Shown here: positions 54,263 to 62,946 of the stretch, one piece after another | Position numbering within the stretch: the first letter of the stretch is position 1 | Layout: every line of letters begins with the position of its first letter | NCBI GenBank assembly: GCA_035310015.1 | Contig: DATGEO010000074.1 | Location: 4,417-68,416, forward strand | DNA: 64,000 nucleotides | Direction: 5' to 3' | From: DATGEO01 sp035310015 | Lineage (GTDB): Bacteria > Chloroflexota > Dormibacteria > Dormibacterales > Dormibacteraceae | Notes under the pieces: model-generated | What the model saw: the letters and a program-made list of their open reading frames with translations, nothing else | Databases searched by the model: none | Told to the model about the DNA's origin: nothing | Made by a program: the position numbers and the translations under genes

Positions 54263-54757
54263 ATGGTCCAGACGACGACGGTGCTGGCCCTGTTCAGAGA
54301 CCAGCGGGACGCTGAGACGGCGGTCAAGGCGCTGCGGTCGGCGCACTTCGACTCGGCGCAGGTGGGCATCGCTCACGCGGGCGATGCCCGCGTGCCGAAG
54401 TACGGCTACAACGCCGTCGTGGGCATCCTGGGCGGATCCATCGGCTGCGGGCTGATCGGCGCGCTCCTCGGTCTGGGCATGACGGCGCTGTACCCGCAGG
54501 TCTTTCCGGGCGGATGGTTCGTGCCGTTCATGGTCGGCCTGGCCGGCGCGGCCACCGGGGCGGTGGCCGGCCTGCTGATCAGCATGTCGATGTCGCGGCA
54601 GCATGAGATGTACTACGAGGACGAGGTCGCCGCCGGGCGCACGCTGGTCAGCGTCCACGCCGAGCCGGACCGCATCGAGCAGGCCCGCCGCATCCTCCTC
54701 GAAGAGGGCGCGTTCGAGGCCGCTCCCATCGATTCGCCGCTGCGAAAAGCCAGCTAG
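54263..54757 (+). CDS. Glycine-zipper membrane protein, unknown function
   Basis: 164-residue protein. An N-terminal ferredoxin-like segment VLALFRDQRDAETAVKALRSAHFD resembles general-stress/DUF1269-type proteins. Two Gly-rich membrane helices follow (GILGGSIGCGLIGALLGLG and GLAGAATGAVAGLLIS), then a second soluble segment TLVSVHAEPDRIEQARRILLEEGAFE. The pattern suits a stress-related membrane protein. ATG start, 4 nt after the remnant CBS peptide. Confidence 0.75.
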   Translation: MVQTTTVLALFRDQRDAETAVKALRSAHFDSAQVGIAHAGDARVPKYGYNAVVGILGGSIGCGLIGALLGLGMTALYPQVFPGGWFVPFMVGLAGAATGAVAGLLISMSMSRQHEMYYEDEVAAGRTLVSVHAEPDRIEQARRILLEEGAFEAAPIDSPLRKAS

Positions 54758-54759
54758 GG

Positions 54760-56415
54760 CTACGCCGGCAGGATGTCCTTGCGCGCGAAGCGGTAGGTCG
54801 CGAGGGCCAGCGCCACCGCGCCCACCGCGACGACGAGGGCGGTGTTGCCCAGCTGCAGGCCGTGCAGCAGCGGCGTCCCGTAGTAGTAGAGCGCCGATAG
54901 CCTCAGCGTCGCGTCGGGCCACCTGAGGTCGGGGCCGACGAAGCTGATGAAGAACCAGGCCGCGAGCAAAAAGCTGAGCAGCCCGGTGTCGGCGGCGCTC
55001 CGCAGCCACCCGGACGCGAGATACCCGATCGCTGCGATCAGGAGCCCGAGCGGGATCATCCCCAGCGTGGCCTCGGCGAGGTAAGTGGTGTCGAGCGCAA
55101 CACCGGCGATCGCCGCCGCCGCCCAGGCGACGACGAGCGTCACCACGCCGAGGATCACGGTCGCGGTCGCCAGCGCCGCGAAGCGACCAAGCAGCACGTT
55201 GGTGCGCGACTGCGGTGTCGCCAGCACCATCTCCAGCCGGCCCTCGTCCTCATCCGAGGACCAGCCGGCCACCTGGGTGACGGCGAACGCCATCAAGAGG
55301 ACGGGCATCAGCTCGAACATCGCTCCCAGCAGGAGCGCGTTCATGCCGCTCGTCCCGCCGCCGATGTTCCTCAGGATCTGGACGGTGAGCGAGCTTGGCC
55401 CGCCCGTGAACAGGACGTTGATCCTGTCCGCCAGCTGGTGGACGGCGACGATCATCCACGCGGCAAAGGCCGCGAAGCCGAGTGTCCACCAGAAGGCAGG
55501 CATCGCGATCTGGCCCAGGCTTCGCGCATAGAACGAGCGCAGCGTCCAATCACCGACGGGCAGAGCCTTGCTGGGAGCCGACGGGCGGGACAGCCGTACG
55601 TTCCACGGAAGCTGCACGACGTCGCGCACGTCCCTGCGGGCGAACAGCCAGATCGCCGCGCCCGTGAGGACGGCGGCGATGGCGCCCTGCGCCAGCATGC
55701 CGCCGGCGCTCGTGCCGTAGCTCGGGATGAGCGGCTTGCTGAGGTTGTAGTAGTAGATCGGCGAGAGCTTCGAGAGCCATTCGGCGCCGGAAAAGATCCG
55801 GTGCACCATGTCGAGCACGATGAACACGAGCAGGAAAGCCGCGGTGGCGCCGGCCGCCGGTCCGCGCTCGTGCGTGAACTGCGAGATGAGAAGCGCCAGC
55901 GCGCCGAAGACCATGCAGATGAGGGCGAGGTCGAGACCCCAGAGCAGGCCGTCGACGAGCGAGAAGTCGGCTTTGAACGCGATGCCGCCCAGGTAGGCGA
56001 TCGCGCCCGGGATGAGGCCGATCAGCAGCAGCGCGATCCACATCGCCGCCACCTTCTGCAGAGCGATGTTCACGCGCGAGCGCGGAGCGGACAGCAGCAC
56101 GTCTAGGGAGCCGCGATCCTCCTCACCGCGAAGCATCCGGGTCGCCGCCAGCAGGGGCCAGATGCAGGCGATGAAGACGAATATGCCGATCTTGAAGGTC
56201 GCGTAGCCGCCGATCGTCGTCACCGCCACGGAGTCGGCGTTCCACGAGAACTGCGCGGCGACGCTGGCAAGGGCGGCACGCTGCGCCGGGGTGCTGATCA
56301 GCGTCGCAACGCTGGCCATCGGCGACACGATCGTGATGCCCATGCCGATCCCCCAGCCGAGGATCGCCACGCGGTAGTCGCGCACCGTCTTCAGAAAGAC
56401 GTTTCTAAACCACAC
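54760..56415 (-). CDS. ABC-2 type exporter permease
   Basis: 551-residue permease with two halves, each with about six hydrophobic helices; the GEEDRGSLDVLLSAPRSR and DEDEGRLEMVLATPQSR coupling motifs mark both halves. Such double-length permeases pair with one ATPase in polyketide or drug exporters. GTG start overlapping the ATPase gene by 11 bp. Last gene of a TetR-ATPase-permease operon. Substrate unknown. Confidence 0.9.
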   Translation of the reverse strand: MWFRNVFLKTVRDYRVAILGWGIGMGITIVSPMASVATLISTPAQRAALASVAAQFSWNADSVAVTTIGGYATFKIGIFVFIACIWPLLAATRMLRGEEDRGSLDVLLSAPRSRVNIALQKVAAMWIALLLIGLIPGAIAYLGGIAFKADFSLVDGLLWGLDLALICMVFGALALLISQFTHERGPAAGATAAFLLVFIVLDMVHRIFSGAEWLSKLSPIYYYNLSKPLIPSYGTSAGGMLAQGAIAAVLTGAAIWLFARRDVRDVVQLPWNVRLSRPSAPSKALPVGDWTLRSFYARSLGQIAMPAFWWTLGFAAFAAWMIVAVHQLADRINVLFTGGPSSLTVQILRNIGGGTSGMNALLLGAMFELMPVLLMAFAVTQVAGWSSDEDEGRLEMVLATPQSRTNVLLGRFAALATATVILGVVTLVVAWAAAAIAGVALDTTYLAEATLGMIPLGLLIAAIGYLASGWLRSAADTGLLSFLLAAWFFISFVGPDLRWPDATLRLSALYYYGTPLLHGLQLGNTALVVAVGAVALALATYRFARKDILPA

Positions 56416-57340
56416 CGGCGGCCTCCTTCGACGCCTTGCCGCTGCCCGCCTCGGCCTCGTAGTACTTGAGGAAGATGTCCTCGAGGCTCGGTTCGTAGCT
56501 GGTGAGGGAAACCACGGGGTAGCGCGCAGCGGCCTTGATCACCGCGTCGGCCGGCCCGTTGATCGCGATGCGCACCGCGTGGCCGTGGTTGAGCTGCTCG
56601 ACGTCGGACACGCCGTCGACCGCCCTGAAAGCGTCGGCGGGCACCGGCTGCGCGAACGAGATCGTGACCTCGTAGCGCTTGATGTCCTTCAGCTCGGCCA
56701 CGCCGCCGAGCCGCACCAGGCGGCCCTCGCGGATGATGCCGACCCGGGTGCGTGTCTTCTCGACCTCGCTCAGCACGTGGGAGGACAGGAAGACGGTGCG
56801 ACCTTCCTCGCGCGCCTCCTTGAGCATCGAGTCGAAGACCTGCTGGTTCAGTGGGTCGAGGCCGCTCGTGGGCTCGTCGAGGATGAGCACCTGGGGCCGG
56901 TGCTGGAAGGCCTGGATGAGCACGACCTTGCGCTTGTTGCCGGTCGAGTACTGCCGGAACTTGCGGCTCGTGTCCAGGTCGAGCATCGCGATCAGCTTCT
57001 TCTGGTAGGCCCGGTCGACTCCGCCGTGGAGGTTCGCGAAGTATTCGAGGATCTGGCCGCCGGTGAGATTGGGATCCAGCGCCGGCTCACCCGGTACGTA
57101 GCCGACCAGCTTTTTGATCTCGATCGACTGCTCCCAGGCGTCGTGGCCGGCGACCACAGCCCTGCCCGAGTCGGCGCGGAGCAGGGCCATGAGGATGCGG
57201 ATCGTCGTGGTCTTGCCGGCTCCGTTCGGACCGAGAAATCCAAACACTTCGCCCTCGGCCACAGAGAAGGAGACGTCGACGATTCCCCGTTTGCCCCCAT
57301 AGCTCTTCGACAGCTTGTCGACTTCGATGATTGCGGCCAT
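56405..57340 (-). CDS. ABC exporter ATP-binding protein
   Basis: 311-residue ATPase. Walker A GPNGAGKTTTIR (near residues 38-49), Q-loop region GYVPGEPALDPNLTGG, signature YSTGNKRKV (variant of LSGGQ), Walker B VLILDEPTSGLDP and H-loop FLSSHVLSE. The C-terminal extra domain (about 220-300) is common in DrrA-like exporters. AAGGAGG lies before the ATG. Works with the overlapping permease gene. Confidence 0.94.
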   Translation of the reverse strand: MAAIIEVDKLSKSYGGKRGIVDVSFSVAEGEVFGFLGPNGAGKTTTIRILMALLRADSGRAVVAGHDAWEQSIEIKKLVGYVPGEPALDPNLTGGQILEYFANLHGGVDRAYQKKLIAMLDLDTSRKFRQYSTGNKRKVVLIQAFQHRPQVLILDEPTSGLDPLNQQVFDSMLKEAREEGRTVFLSSHVLSEVEKTRTRVGIIREGRLVRLGGVAELKDIKRYEVTISFAQPVPADAFRAVDGVSDVEQLNHGHAVRIAINGPADAVIKAAARYPVVSLTSYEPSLEDIFLKYYEAEAGSGKASKEAAGVV

Positions 57341-57349
57341 GTCGCCTCC

Positions 57350-58033
57350 TTACCCAAACCACTCGCGGAGAGTCGTCTCGTCAACGATTCGGATCGATCC
57401 CACGGCCGCGCCGAGGATTCGCTCGAACGCCCGCACAAAGCTCAGAAGGTGGCGTTCCGCTTCTTCGTACGAGATGGTGTTCGCCTGGCGCGCCAGGAAG
57501 AGGTCGGTCGCGCCGTCCTGGAAGCCGGTCAGCAGGGTCATCAGGATCGTCGCCGTTTCTTTTGGCGAGTCCACACTGAAGACCTCCTCGGCGATGCCCT
57601 GGCGGATGATCCTGGCCAGGATGGGAGCGACTCGCTCGACCACCGTGTGGCGGACCTTCTCGCGCACGATCAGGTTGTCATCTGACTTCCAGATCTTGAT
57701 GAACTCGAGCATCAGAGCCTTGCGATCGGACTTGTACTGAGCGATGCCGCCGAAGAAGCTCTCGAGCTTGGGGACGGCCGCAATCCTGGGATCGTCGACC
57801 ACCGCCGCCACCGACGCCAGCGCCTGGTCGGCGATGCGATCGACCAGAGCGCCGAGCAGCTCTTGCTTGGAGTCGAAGTAGTGGTAGAAAGCGCCCCGCG
57901 AGGCAGCGACCTCGTCCAGGACATCCTGGATGCTCATCTGCTCATAGCCCTTGGTCTGCATCAGGCGCTGGGCGGCATCGACGAAGGCCTCTCGCTTGAC
58001 CGTGTACACCGCCGGGTTGACCGTCCGCGCCAC
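57350..58033 (-). CDS. TetR-family regulator of the ABC exporter
   Basis: 227-residue TetR repressor: helix-turn-helix about 13-60 (KGYEQMSIQDVLDEVAASRGAFYHYF within). The C-terminal domain resembles the TetR_C group that follows ABC exporters. GTG start lies 6 nt after a perfect TATAAT, so leaderless. A perfect palindrome between -35 and -10 indicates autorepression. First gene of the exporter operon (9 bp to the ATPase). Confidence 0.9.
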   Translation of the reverse strand: MARTVNPAVYTVKREAFVDAAQRLMQTKGYEQMSIQDVLDEVAASRGAFYHYFDSKQELLGALVDRIADQALASVAAVVDDPRIAAVPKLESFFGGIAQYKSDRKALMLEFIKIWKSDDNLIVREKVRHTVVERVAPILARIIRQGIAEEVFSVDSPKETATILMTLLTGFQDGATDLFLARQANTISYEEAERHLLSFVRAFERILGAAVGSIRIVDETTLREWFG

Positions 58034-58039
58034 GCCGGC

Positions 58040-58069
58040 ATTATAACAGACCGACAGTCGGTCTATTAA
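58040..58069 (-). promoter_or_regulatory. Leaderless promoter with embedded operator for the TetR-ABC operon
   Basis: Minus strand: TTAATA (-35, 58069-58064), 18 bp, TATAAT (58045-58040), 6 nt, GTG. The spacer holds AGACCGACAGTCGGTCT (58048-58064), a palindrome with perfect 8-bp arms, the classic place for a repressor. Confidence 0.7.
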
Positions 58070-58105
58070 TTCGGCGGTGAGTGCGCGCCTACCGCCGCGT
58101 CATGA

Positions 58106-58441
58106 GGTAGACCGCATAGCCTCGGGGCGCTGTTCCCGTTGTACGAAAGGGGTCAGCCCTGGTTCGAGGCGTTTCGCTCCGAGATGCCTGCCATCCCCGC
58201 CCTTCGCCGCCGCGAGAGGCGGTTCTGGGAGCAGATCGAGCCGCTCTACTCGGCCGCGCTCGGACCGCCGGCGCGCAACCGGCGCGTGAGGGGTGTCGTG
58301 GTCGGGCTGACCAGCCCGGGAACGCTCAGCGCGGTCAGGCAGGCGGGCCTGAGCAGCACCGAGGCCGCCTCCGCAGTCGGAGACCTGCTCGCCGGGATGG
58401 TTGACAAGAGGAGTCCTCGTTCGCGGGCCGAACGCGCATAA
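58106..58441 (+). pseudogene. TetR-family C-terminal remnant
   Basis: 111 residues in frame after a TGA at 58103-58105. FPLYERGQPWFEAFRSEMPAIP and RRFWEQIEPLYSAALGPP resemble the ligand-binding half of a TetR regulator; VGLTSPGTLSAVRQAGLS fits its C-terminus. No helix-turn-helix part exists upstream. TTG 58139 could start a 100-residue product. Probably a decayed regulator next to the live one. Confidence 0.5.
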
Positions 58442-58454
58442 TCTCCGCCTCGAC

Positions 58455-59183
58455 ATGAGCAAGGAAGCCTGGCTTCCGTTCGAGGCGCAGACCGCCTACC
58501 GCGAGCACTACCGGGCTGCGCGCCCGGGCTGGATGTCGAGCGGCGACCAGTTCGACGTGGCCGTCGAGAAGCACCTGACCGCCGATTCGGTCGTGCTCGA
58601 CCTCGGCTGCGGCCGCACCGGCGGCATGGAGCGCTTCTGGCGGCGGGCCAAGCTGGCGGTTGGAATCGATCCCGACCTTCAGTCACTGTCCGATCGCGGC
58701 GCCGGCATGTCCGTGCTCCAGGGCGGCGGCGAGCACCTTCCCTTCCCCGATGCGACGTTCGACATCGTCGTCAGCGTCTGGGTGCTCGAGCACCTCGAGG
58801 CGCCGGAGCGCGTCTTCGCCGAGGTCGCGCGCGTGATGAAGTCCGGCGGCCACTTCATCTTCCTCACGCCCAACGCACTGAACCCGCTGATATTCGGCAA
58901 CCGCGTGGGGCAGGTCGCGCCGTGGCTGCAGCAGCAGCTCGTGTCCAGCGTGTACGGGCGCGACAAGGGCGACACGTTCGTAGTTCGATACCGCGCCAAC
59001 ACGACGGCCCGGCTGCGCGCGATCGCCGCCGAGACCGGCTTTGCGGTCGGCGAGCTGCGGGTCATCGCCGACCCGACATACGTCGCCTTCAACGCGCTGC
59101 TGTTCAAGGCCGCTGTCCTCGGCGAGCGCATGCTGCCGTCAGGCCTTGGCGTGCACCTCCTGGGCGATCTGGAAAGAACCTAA
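58455..59183 (+). CDS. SAM-dependent class I methyltransferase
   Basis: 242-residue methyltransferase. SAM motif I VVLDLGCGRTGG (near 47-58), acidic motif II GIDPD, motif III region FPDATFDIVVSVWVLEHLEAPE, then MKSGGHFIFLTPN. The pattern matches the Methyltransf_11/UbiE-like class; substrate unknown. ATG 58455 is used; the frame is open further upstream but overlaps the TetR remnant. Lies 28 bp before metH on the same strand. Confidence 0.85.
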   Translation: MSKEAWLPFEAQTAYREHYRAARPGWMSSGDQFDVAVEKHLTADSVVLDLGCGRTGGMERFWRRAKLAVGIDPDLQSLSDRGAGMSVLQGGGEHLPFPDATFDIVVSVWVLEHLEAPERVFAEVARVMKSGGHFIFLTPNALNPLIFGNRVGQVAPWLQQQLVSSVYGRDKGDTFVVRYRANTTARLRAIAAETGFAVGELRVIADPTYVAFNALLFKAAVLGERMLPSGLGVHLLGDLERT

Positions 59184-59211
59184 GCGCCCGCTCGGTACTC
59201 TTAAGGGTCCA

Positions 59212-62200
59212 GTGTTGACCGCAACGCCAGTTCGCGAGCGGCTGGACGCGCTCTTCAAGGAGCGAATCGTCATCTTCGACGGGTCCATGGGCGTGCTGCT
59301 GCAGCGCAAGGGTCTCACCGAGGAGGACTTCCGCGGCGCGCGCTTCAAGGACCACCCGAAGCTGCTGCGCAACGACGTCGACCTGTTGAACCTCACGCAG
59401 CCCGACCTCGTCACCGCGGTCCATCGCGAGTACCTCGCGGCGGGAGCGGACATCGTCACGACCAACACCTTCACCGCGACGCCGATCTCGCAGGCCGACT
59501 ACGGCCTGGACCAGCTCGCGTACGAGATGAACCGGCGCGGCGCCGAGCTGGCCCGCGCGGCTGTGGGCGAGCTCGAGAACCGCTTCGTCGCGGGCTCGCT
59601 GGGCCCGACCAACGTGACGCTGTCGCTGTCGCCACGCGTCGACGACCCGTCGTATCGCGAAATCACTTTCGACCAGCTGAAGGATGGATACGCGGAAGCA
59701 GCGCGCGGGCTGCGCGACGGCGGAGCCGACTTCCTCCTCATCGAGACCATCTTCGACACGCTCAACTGCAAGGCCGCCATCGCCGCCGTGCGCGAGGTTG
59801 CGCCGGAGCTGCCGCTGTTCCTGTCGCTGACCATCGTCGACCGCAGCGGCCGGAACCTTTCCGGCCAGACGGTCGAGGCATGGTGGACGTCGGTCGAGCA
59901 TGCACAGCCTTTCGCCGCCGGCATCAACTGCTCGCTGGGCGCGACCCAGATGCGGCCCTACATCGCGGCGCTGTCGCGCGTCGCCCCGGTCTACGTCACG
60001 TGCTACCCCAACGCCGGCCTTCCGAACGCGATGGGCGGATTCGACGAGAAGCCGAACCTCACCAGCCGCCTGCTGCGAGAGTTTGCCGAGGCCGGCTATC
60101 TGAACGCGGCGGGCGGCTGCTGCGGCACAGGGCCGGAGCACATCCGCCAGATCCGCTCGGTCATGGAAGGAACGCCGCCCCGCCCGGTCCCGACGCGCGT
60201 GCCGCGGACGCGTTTCAGCGGCCTCGAGCCGTTCGAGATCGGCCCGAACACAGGCTTCGTATCCATCGGCGAGCGCACCAACGTCACCGGGTCGGCGCGC
60301 TTCCGCAGGCTGATCGAGTCCGGCGATTTCACCGGCGCGGTCGCCGTGGCGCTCGACCAGGTTCGCGGCGGCGCCAACCTTCTCGACGTCAACATGGACG
60401 CGGACCTGCTCGACTCCGAGGCCGCGATGGTGCGCTTCCTCAACCTCATCGCGACGGAGCCCGAGATCGCGCGGATTCCGATCATGGTCGACTCGTCGAA
60501 GTGGTCCGTTCTGGAAGCCGGGCTGAAATGCCTCCAGGGCAAAGGCGTGTGCAACTCGATCAGCCTCAAGGAGGGCGAGGAAGCTTTCCTGGAGAAGGCG
60601 CTCAAGGTGCGTGAGTACGGGGCGGCCGCCGTGGTGATGGCCTTCGACGAAAAGGGGCAGGCCGACACGCTCGAGCGGAAGGTCGAGATCTGTGAGCGCG
60701 CGTACAAGCTCATCACGGAGAAGGCCGGCTTCGAGCCGGAAGACGTGATCTTCGACCCCAACATCCTCGCCATCGCCACCGGCATGGAGGAGCACGCCGG
60801 GTATGCGAAGGCGTTCATCGACGCGACCCGCGAGATCAAGAAGCGATGCCCCGGCGTGCGCATCTCGGGCGGCGTGTCGAACCTGTCGTTCTCGTTTCGC
60901 GGCAACGACCGCGTGCGCGAGGCGATCCACTCTGCGTTCCTCTATCACGCCATCCGCGCCGGGTTGGACATGGCGATCGTCAACGCCGGCCAGCTCGCGG
61001 TGTACGAGGACATCCCGAAGGATCTGCTGGAGCTGGTCGAGGACATCATCTTCGACCGCCGCCCGGACGCCACCGAGCGGATGGTCGAGTTCGCGAAGAC
61101 GGTGTCGGGCGCCGGAGCCAAGCGCGAGGTCGATCTCACCTGGCGCGACGCCTCCGTGGAGGACCGACTCGCGTACGCGGTGCTGCACGGCGAGGTTGCG
61201 TACATCGAGGCCGACGCGGAGGAAGCACGCGTCAAGCTGGGCAAGCCGATCAAGGTCATCGAAGGTCCGCTCATGGACGGCATGCGCGTCGTCGGCGACC
61301 TTTTCGGCGCGGGCAAGATGTTCCTGCCGCAGGTGGTGAAGAGCGCGCGGGCGATGAAGCGCGCCGTCGCCTACCTCGAGCCTTTCATGCTCGCGGAGAA
61401 GGAGGAGACCGGCGTGCAGCACGCGCGCGGCAAGCTGGTGCTCGCGACGGTGAAGGGCGACGTGCACGACATCGGCAAGACCATCGTCGGCGTGGTCCTG
61501 GGCTGCAACAACTACGAGGTCCATGACCTCGGCGTCATGGTGCCCGCGGACAAGATTCTCGACACGGCGGTCGAGCTCGGCGCTGATGCGGTGGGACTCT
61601 CGGGGCTGATCACACCATCGCTGGACGAGATGGTCGACGTCGCCAAGGAGATGACGCGTCGGGGCTTCACCATCCCGCTGCTGATCGGCGGCGCGACCAC
61701 CTCGAAGCAGCACACCGCGGTGCGCATCGCGCCCGCCTACGCTGGCTCGACGGTGCACGTGCTCGACGCGTCGCGCGTGATCGGAGTGGTCTCGGACCTG
61801 TTCGACACGGGCCGGCGCGTCACTTTTGATCGCGACAACCGGGCGCTGCAGGAAAAGCTGCGCACGCAGCACGCTTCGTCGCAGCGCGAGCTGCTGCCGC
61901 TCGCGGCCGCGCGCGAGAGCCGCTGGCAGCTCGACTTCGACGACCTGCCACGCCCGCCTTTCACCGGCGTGCGCACCGTCGAGCCCGACCTCAGAACGCT
62001 GCGCGAGTACATCGACTGGACGTTCTTCTTCCACGCCTGGGAGCTGAAGGGCAAGTTTCCCGCGATCCTCGAAAGCCCGTCGTACGGTGCGGCCGCGCGC
62101 GAGCTTTTCAGCCACGCCGAGGAGCTGCTCGACGAGATCCAGACGAAACGCTGGCTCACGGCGCGCGGCGTGTACGGCTACTGGCCCGCGCGGACCGAGG

Positions 62201-62820
62201 GCGACGACGTCGTGCTCGAGAACGGCATCCGCTTCCCGATGCTGCGCCAGCAGGTCGACCACGGCGACGACAAGCCGTACCTCTCGCTCGCGGACTTCGT
62301 CGCGCCGCGCGGCGACCACGTCGGGGCGTTCGCGGTCACGGCGGGGCTGGGCGTCGACGAGCTGGCGGCCCGATTCTCGGCCGAGCACGACGACTACCAC
62401 GCGATCATGGCCAAAGCCCTGGCCGACCGTCTCGCCGAGGCGTTCGCCGAGTACCTGCACGAGAAGGTGCGCCGCGAGTGGTACGAGACCGGACCGCAGA
62501 AGTCGAAGGACGAGCTGATCCGTGAGAAGTACCGCGGGATCCGGCCGGCCTTCGGCTATCCGGCCTGCCCCGACCACACCGAGAAGCGGACGCTGTTCGA
62601 CCTGCTCGGCGCGCGCTCGATCGGCATGGACCTCACCGAGTCGTGCGCGATGACCCCGACCGCGGCCGTCGCGGGCCTGTACTTCGCACACCCGAAGGCG
62701 CGGTACTTCATGGTCGGCAAGATCGGACGCGACCAGGTCGAGGACTACGCGCGGCGCAAGGGCATGACGCTCGCCGAGACCGAGCGCTGGCTGCGCCCCA
62801 ACCTGGGCTACGAGCAGTAG
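59212..62820 (+). CDS. metH: Cobalamin-dependent methionine synthase
   Basis: Transfers methyl from 5-methyl-THF through B12 to homocysteine. About 1202 residues, all four modules. Homocysteine domain with zinc Cys in GINCSLGA and GGCCGTGP; pterin domain with GERTNVTGSARF; cobalamin domain with the lower-ligand motif DVHDIGKTIVG and VGLSGLITPS; and the C-terminal activation domain (GVYGYWPA, RPAFGYPACPDHTEK). GTG 59212 follows AAGGG by 4 nt; TTG 59215 is equally possible. TACTCT at 59196-59201 is a likely -10. No B12 riboswitch is seen upstream. Confidence 0.96.
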   Translation: MLTATPVRERLDALFKERIVIFDGSMGVLLQRKGLTEEDFRGARFKDHPKLLRNDVDLLNLTQPDLVTAVHREYLAAGADIVTTNTFTATPISQADYGLDQLAYEMNRRGAELARAAVGELENRFVAGSLGPTNVTLSLSPRVDDPSYREITFDQLKDGYAEAARGLRDGGADFLLIETIFDTLNCKAAIAAVREVAPELPLFLSLTIVDRSGRNLSGQTVEAWWTSVEHAQPFAAGINCSLGATQMRPYIAALSRVAPVYVTCYPNAGLPNAMGGFDEKPNLTSRLLREFAEAGYLNAAGGCCGTGPEHIRQIRSVMEGTPPRPVPTRVPRTRFSGLEPFEIGPNTGFVSIGERTNVTGSARFRRLIESGDFTGAVAVALDQVRGGANLLDVNMDADLLDSEAAMVRFLNLIATEPEIARIPIMVDSSKWSVLEAGLKCLQGKGVCNSISLKEGEEAFLEKALKVREYGAAAVVMAFDEKGQADTLERKVEICERAYKLITEKAGFEPEDVIFDPNILAIATGMEEHAGYAKAFIDATREIKKRCPGVRISGGVSNLSFSFRGNDRVREAIHSAFLYHAIRAGLDMAIVNAGQLAVYEDIPKDLLELVEDIIFDRRPDATERMVEFAKTVSGAGAKREVDLTWRDASVEDRLAYAVLHGEVAYIEADAEEARVKLGKPIKVIEGPLMDGMRVVGDLFGAGKMFLPQVVKSARAMKRAVAYLEPFMLAEKEETGVQHARGKLVLATVKGDVHDIGKTIVGVVLGCNNYEVHDLGVMVPADKILDTAVELGADAVGLSGLITPSLDEMVDVAKEMTRRGFTIPLLIGGATTSKQHTAVRIAPAYAGSTVHVLDASRVIGVVSDLFDTGRRVTFDRDNRALQEKLRTQHASSQRELLPLAAARESRWQLDFDDLPRPPFTGVRTVEPDLRTLREYIDWTFFFHAWELKGKFPAILESPSYGAAARELFSHAEELLDEIQTKRWLTARGVYGYWPARTEGDDVVLENGIRFPMLRQQVDHGDDKPYLSLADFVAPRGDHVGAFAVTAGLGVDELAARFSAEHDDYHAIMAKALADRLAEAFAEYLHEKVRREWYETGPQKSKDELIREKYRGIRPAFGYPACPDHTEKRTLFDLLGARSIGMDLTESCAMTPTAAVAGLYFAHPKARYFMVGKIGRDQVEDYARRKGMTLAETERWLRPNLGYEQ

Positions 62821-62830
62821 GACAAAACCG

Positions 62831-62890
62831 TCCGGGAGCCGGCTCTCGCACCCCGGCGCCACCGAGTGCGCATCCGGGAGCCGGCACTCG
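62831..62890. repeat. 18-bp imperfect palindrome pair, copy C
   Basis: TCCGGGAGCCGGCTCTCG at 62831-62848 and TCCGGGAGCCGGCACTCG at 62873-62890; direct, exactly 42 bp apart, 24-bp unrelated spacer. Between the convergent stops of metH and the molybdenum hydroxylase gene. Confidence 0.85.
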
Positions 62891-62946
62891 ACGAGACAGC
62901 CGCGGCGCCGCGGCCACGACCACGACCACGATCACCAGGAGAACGT

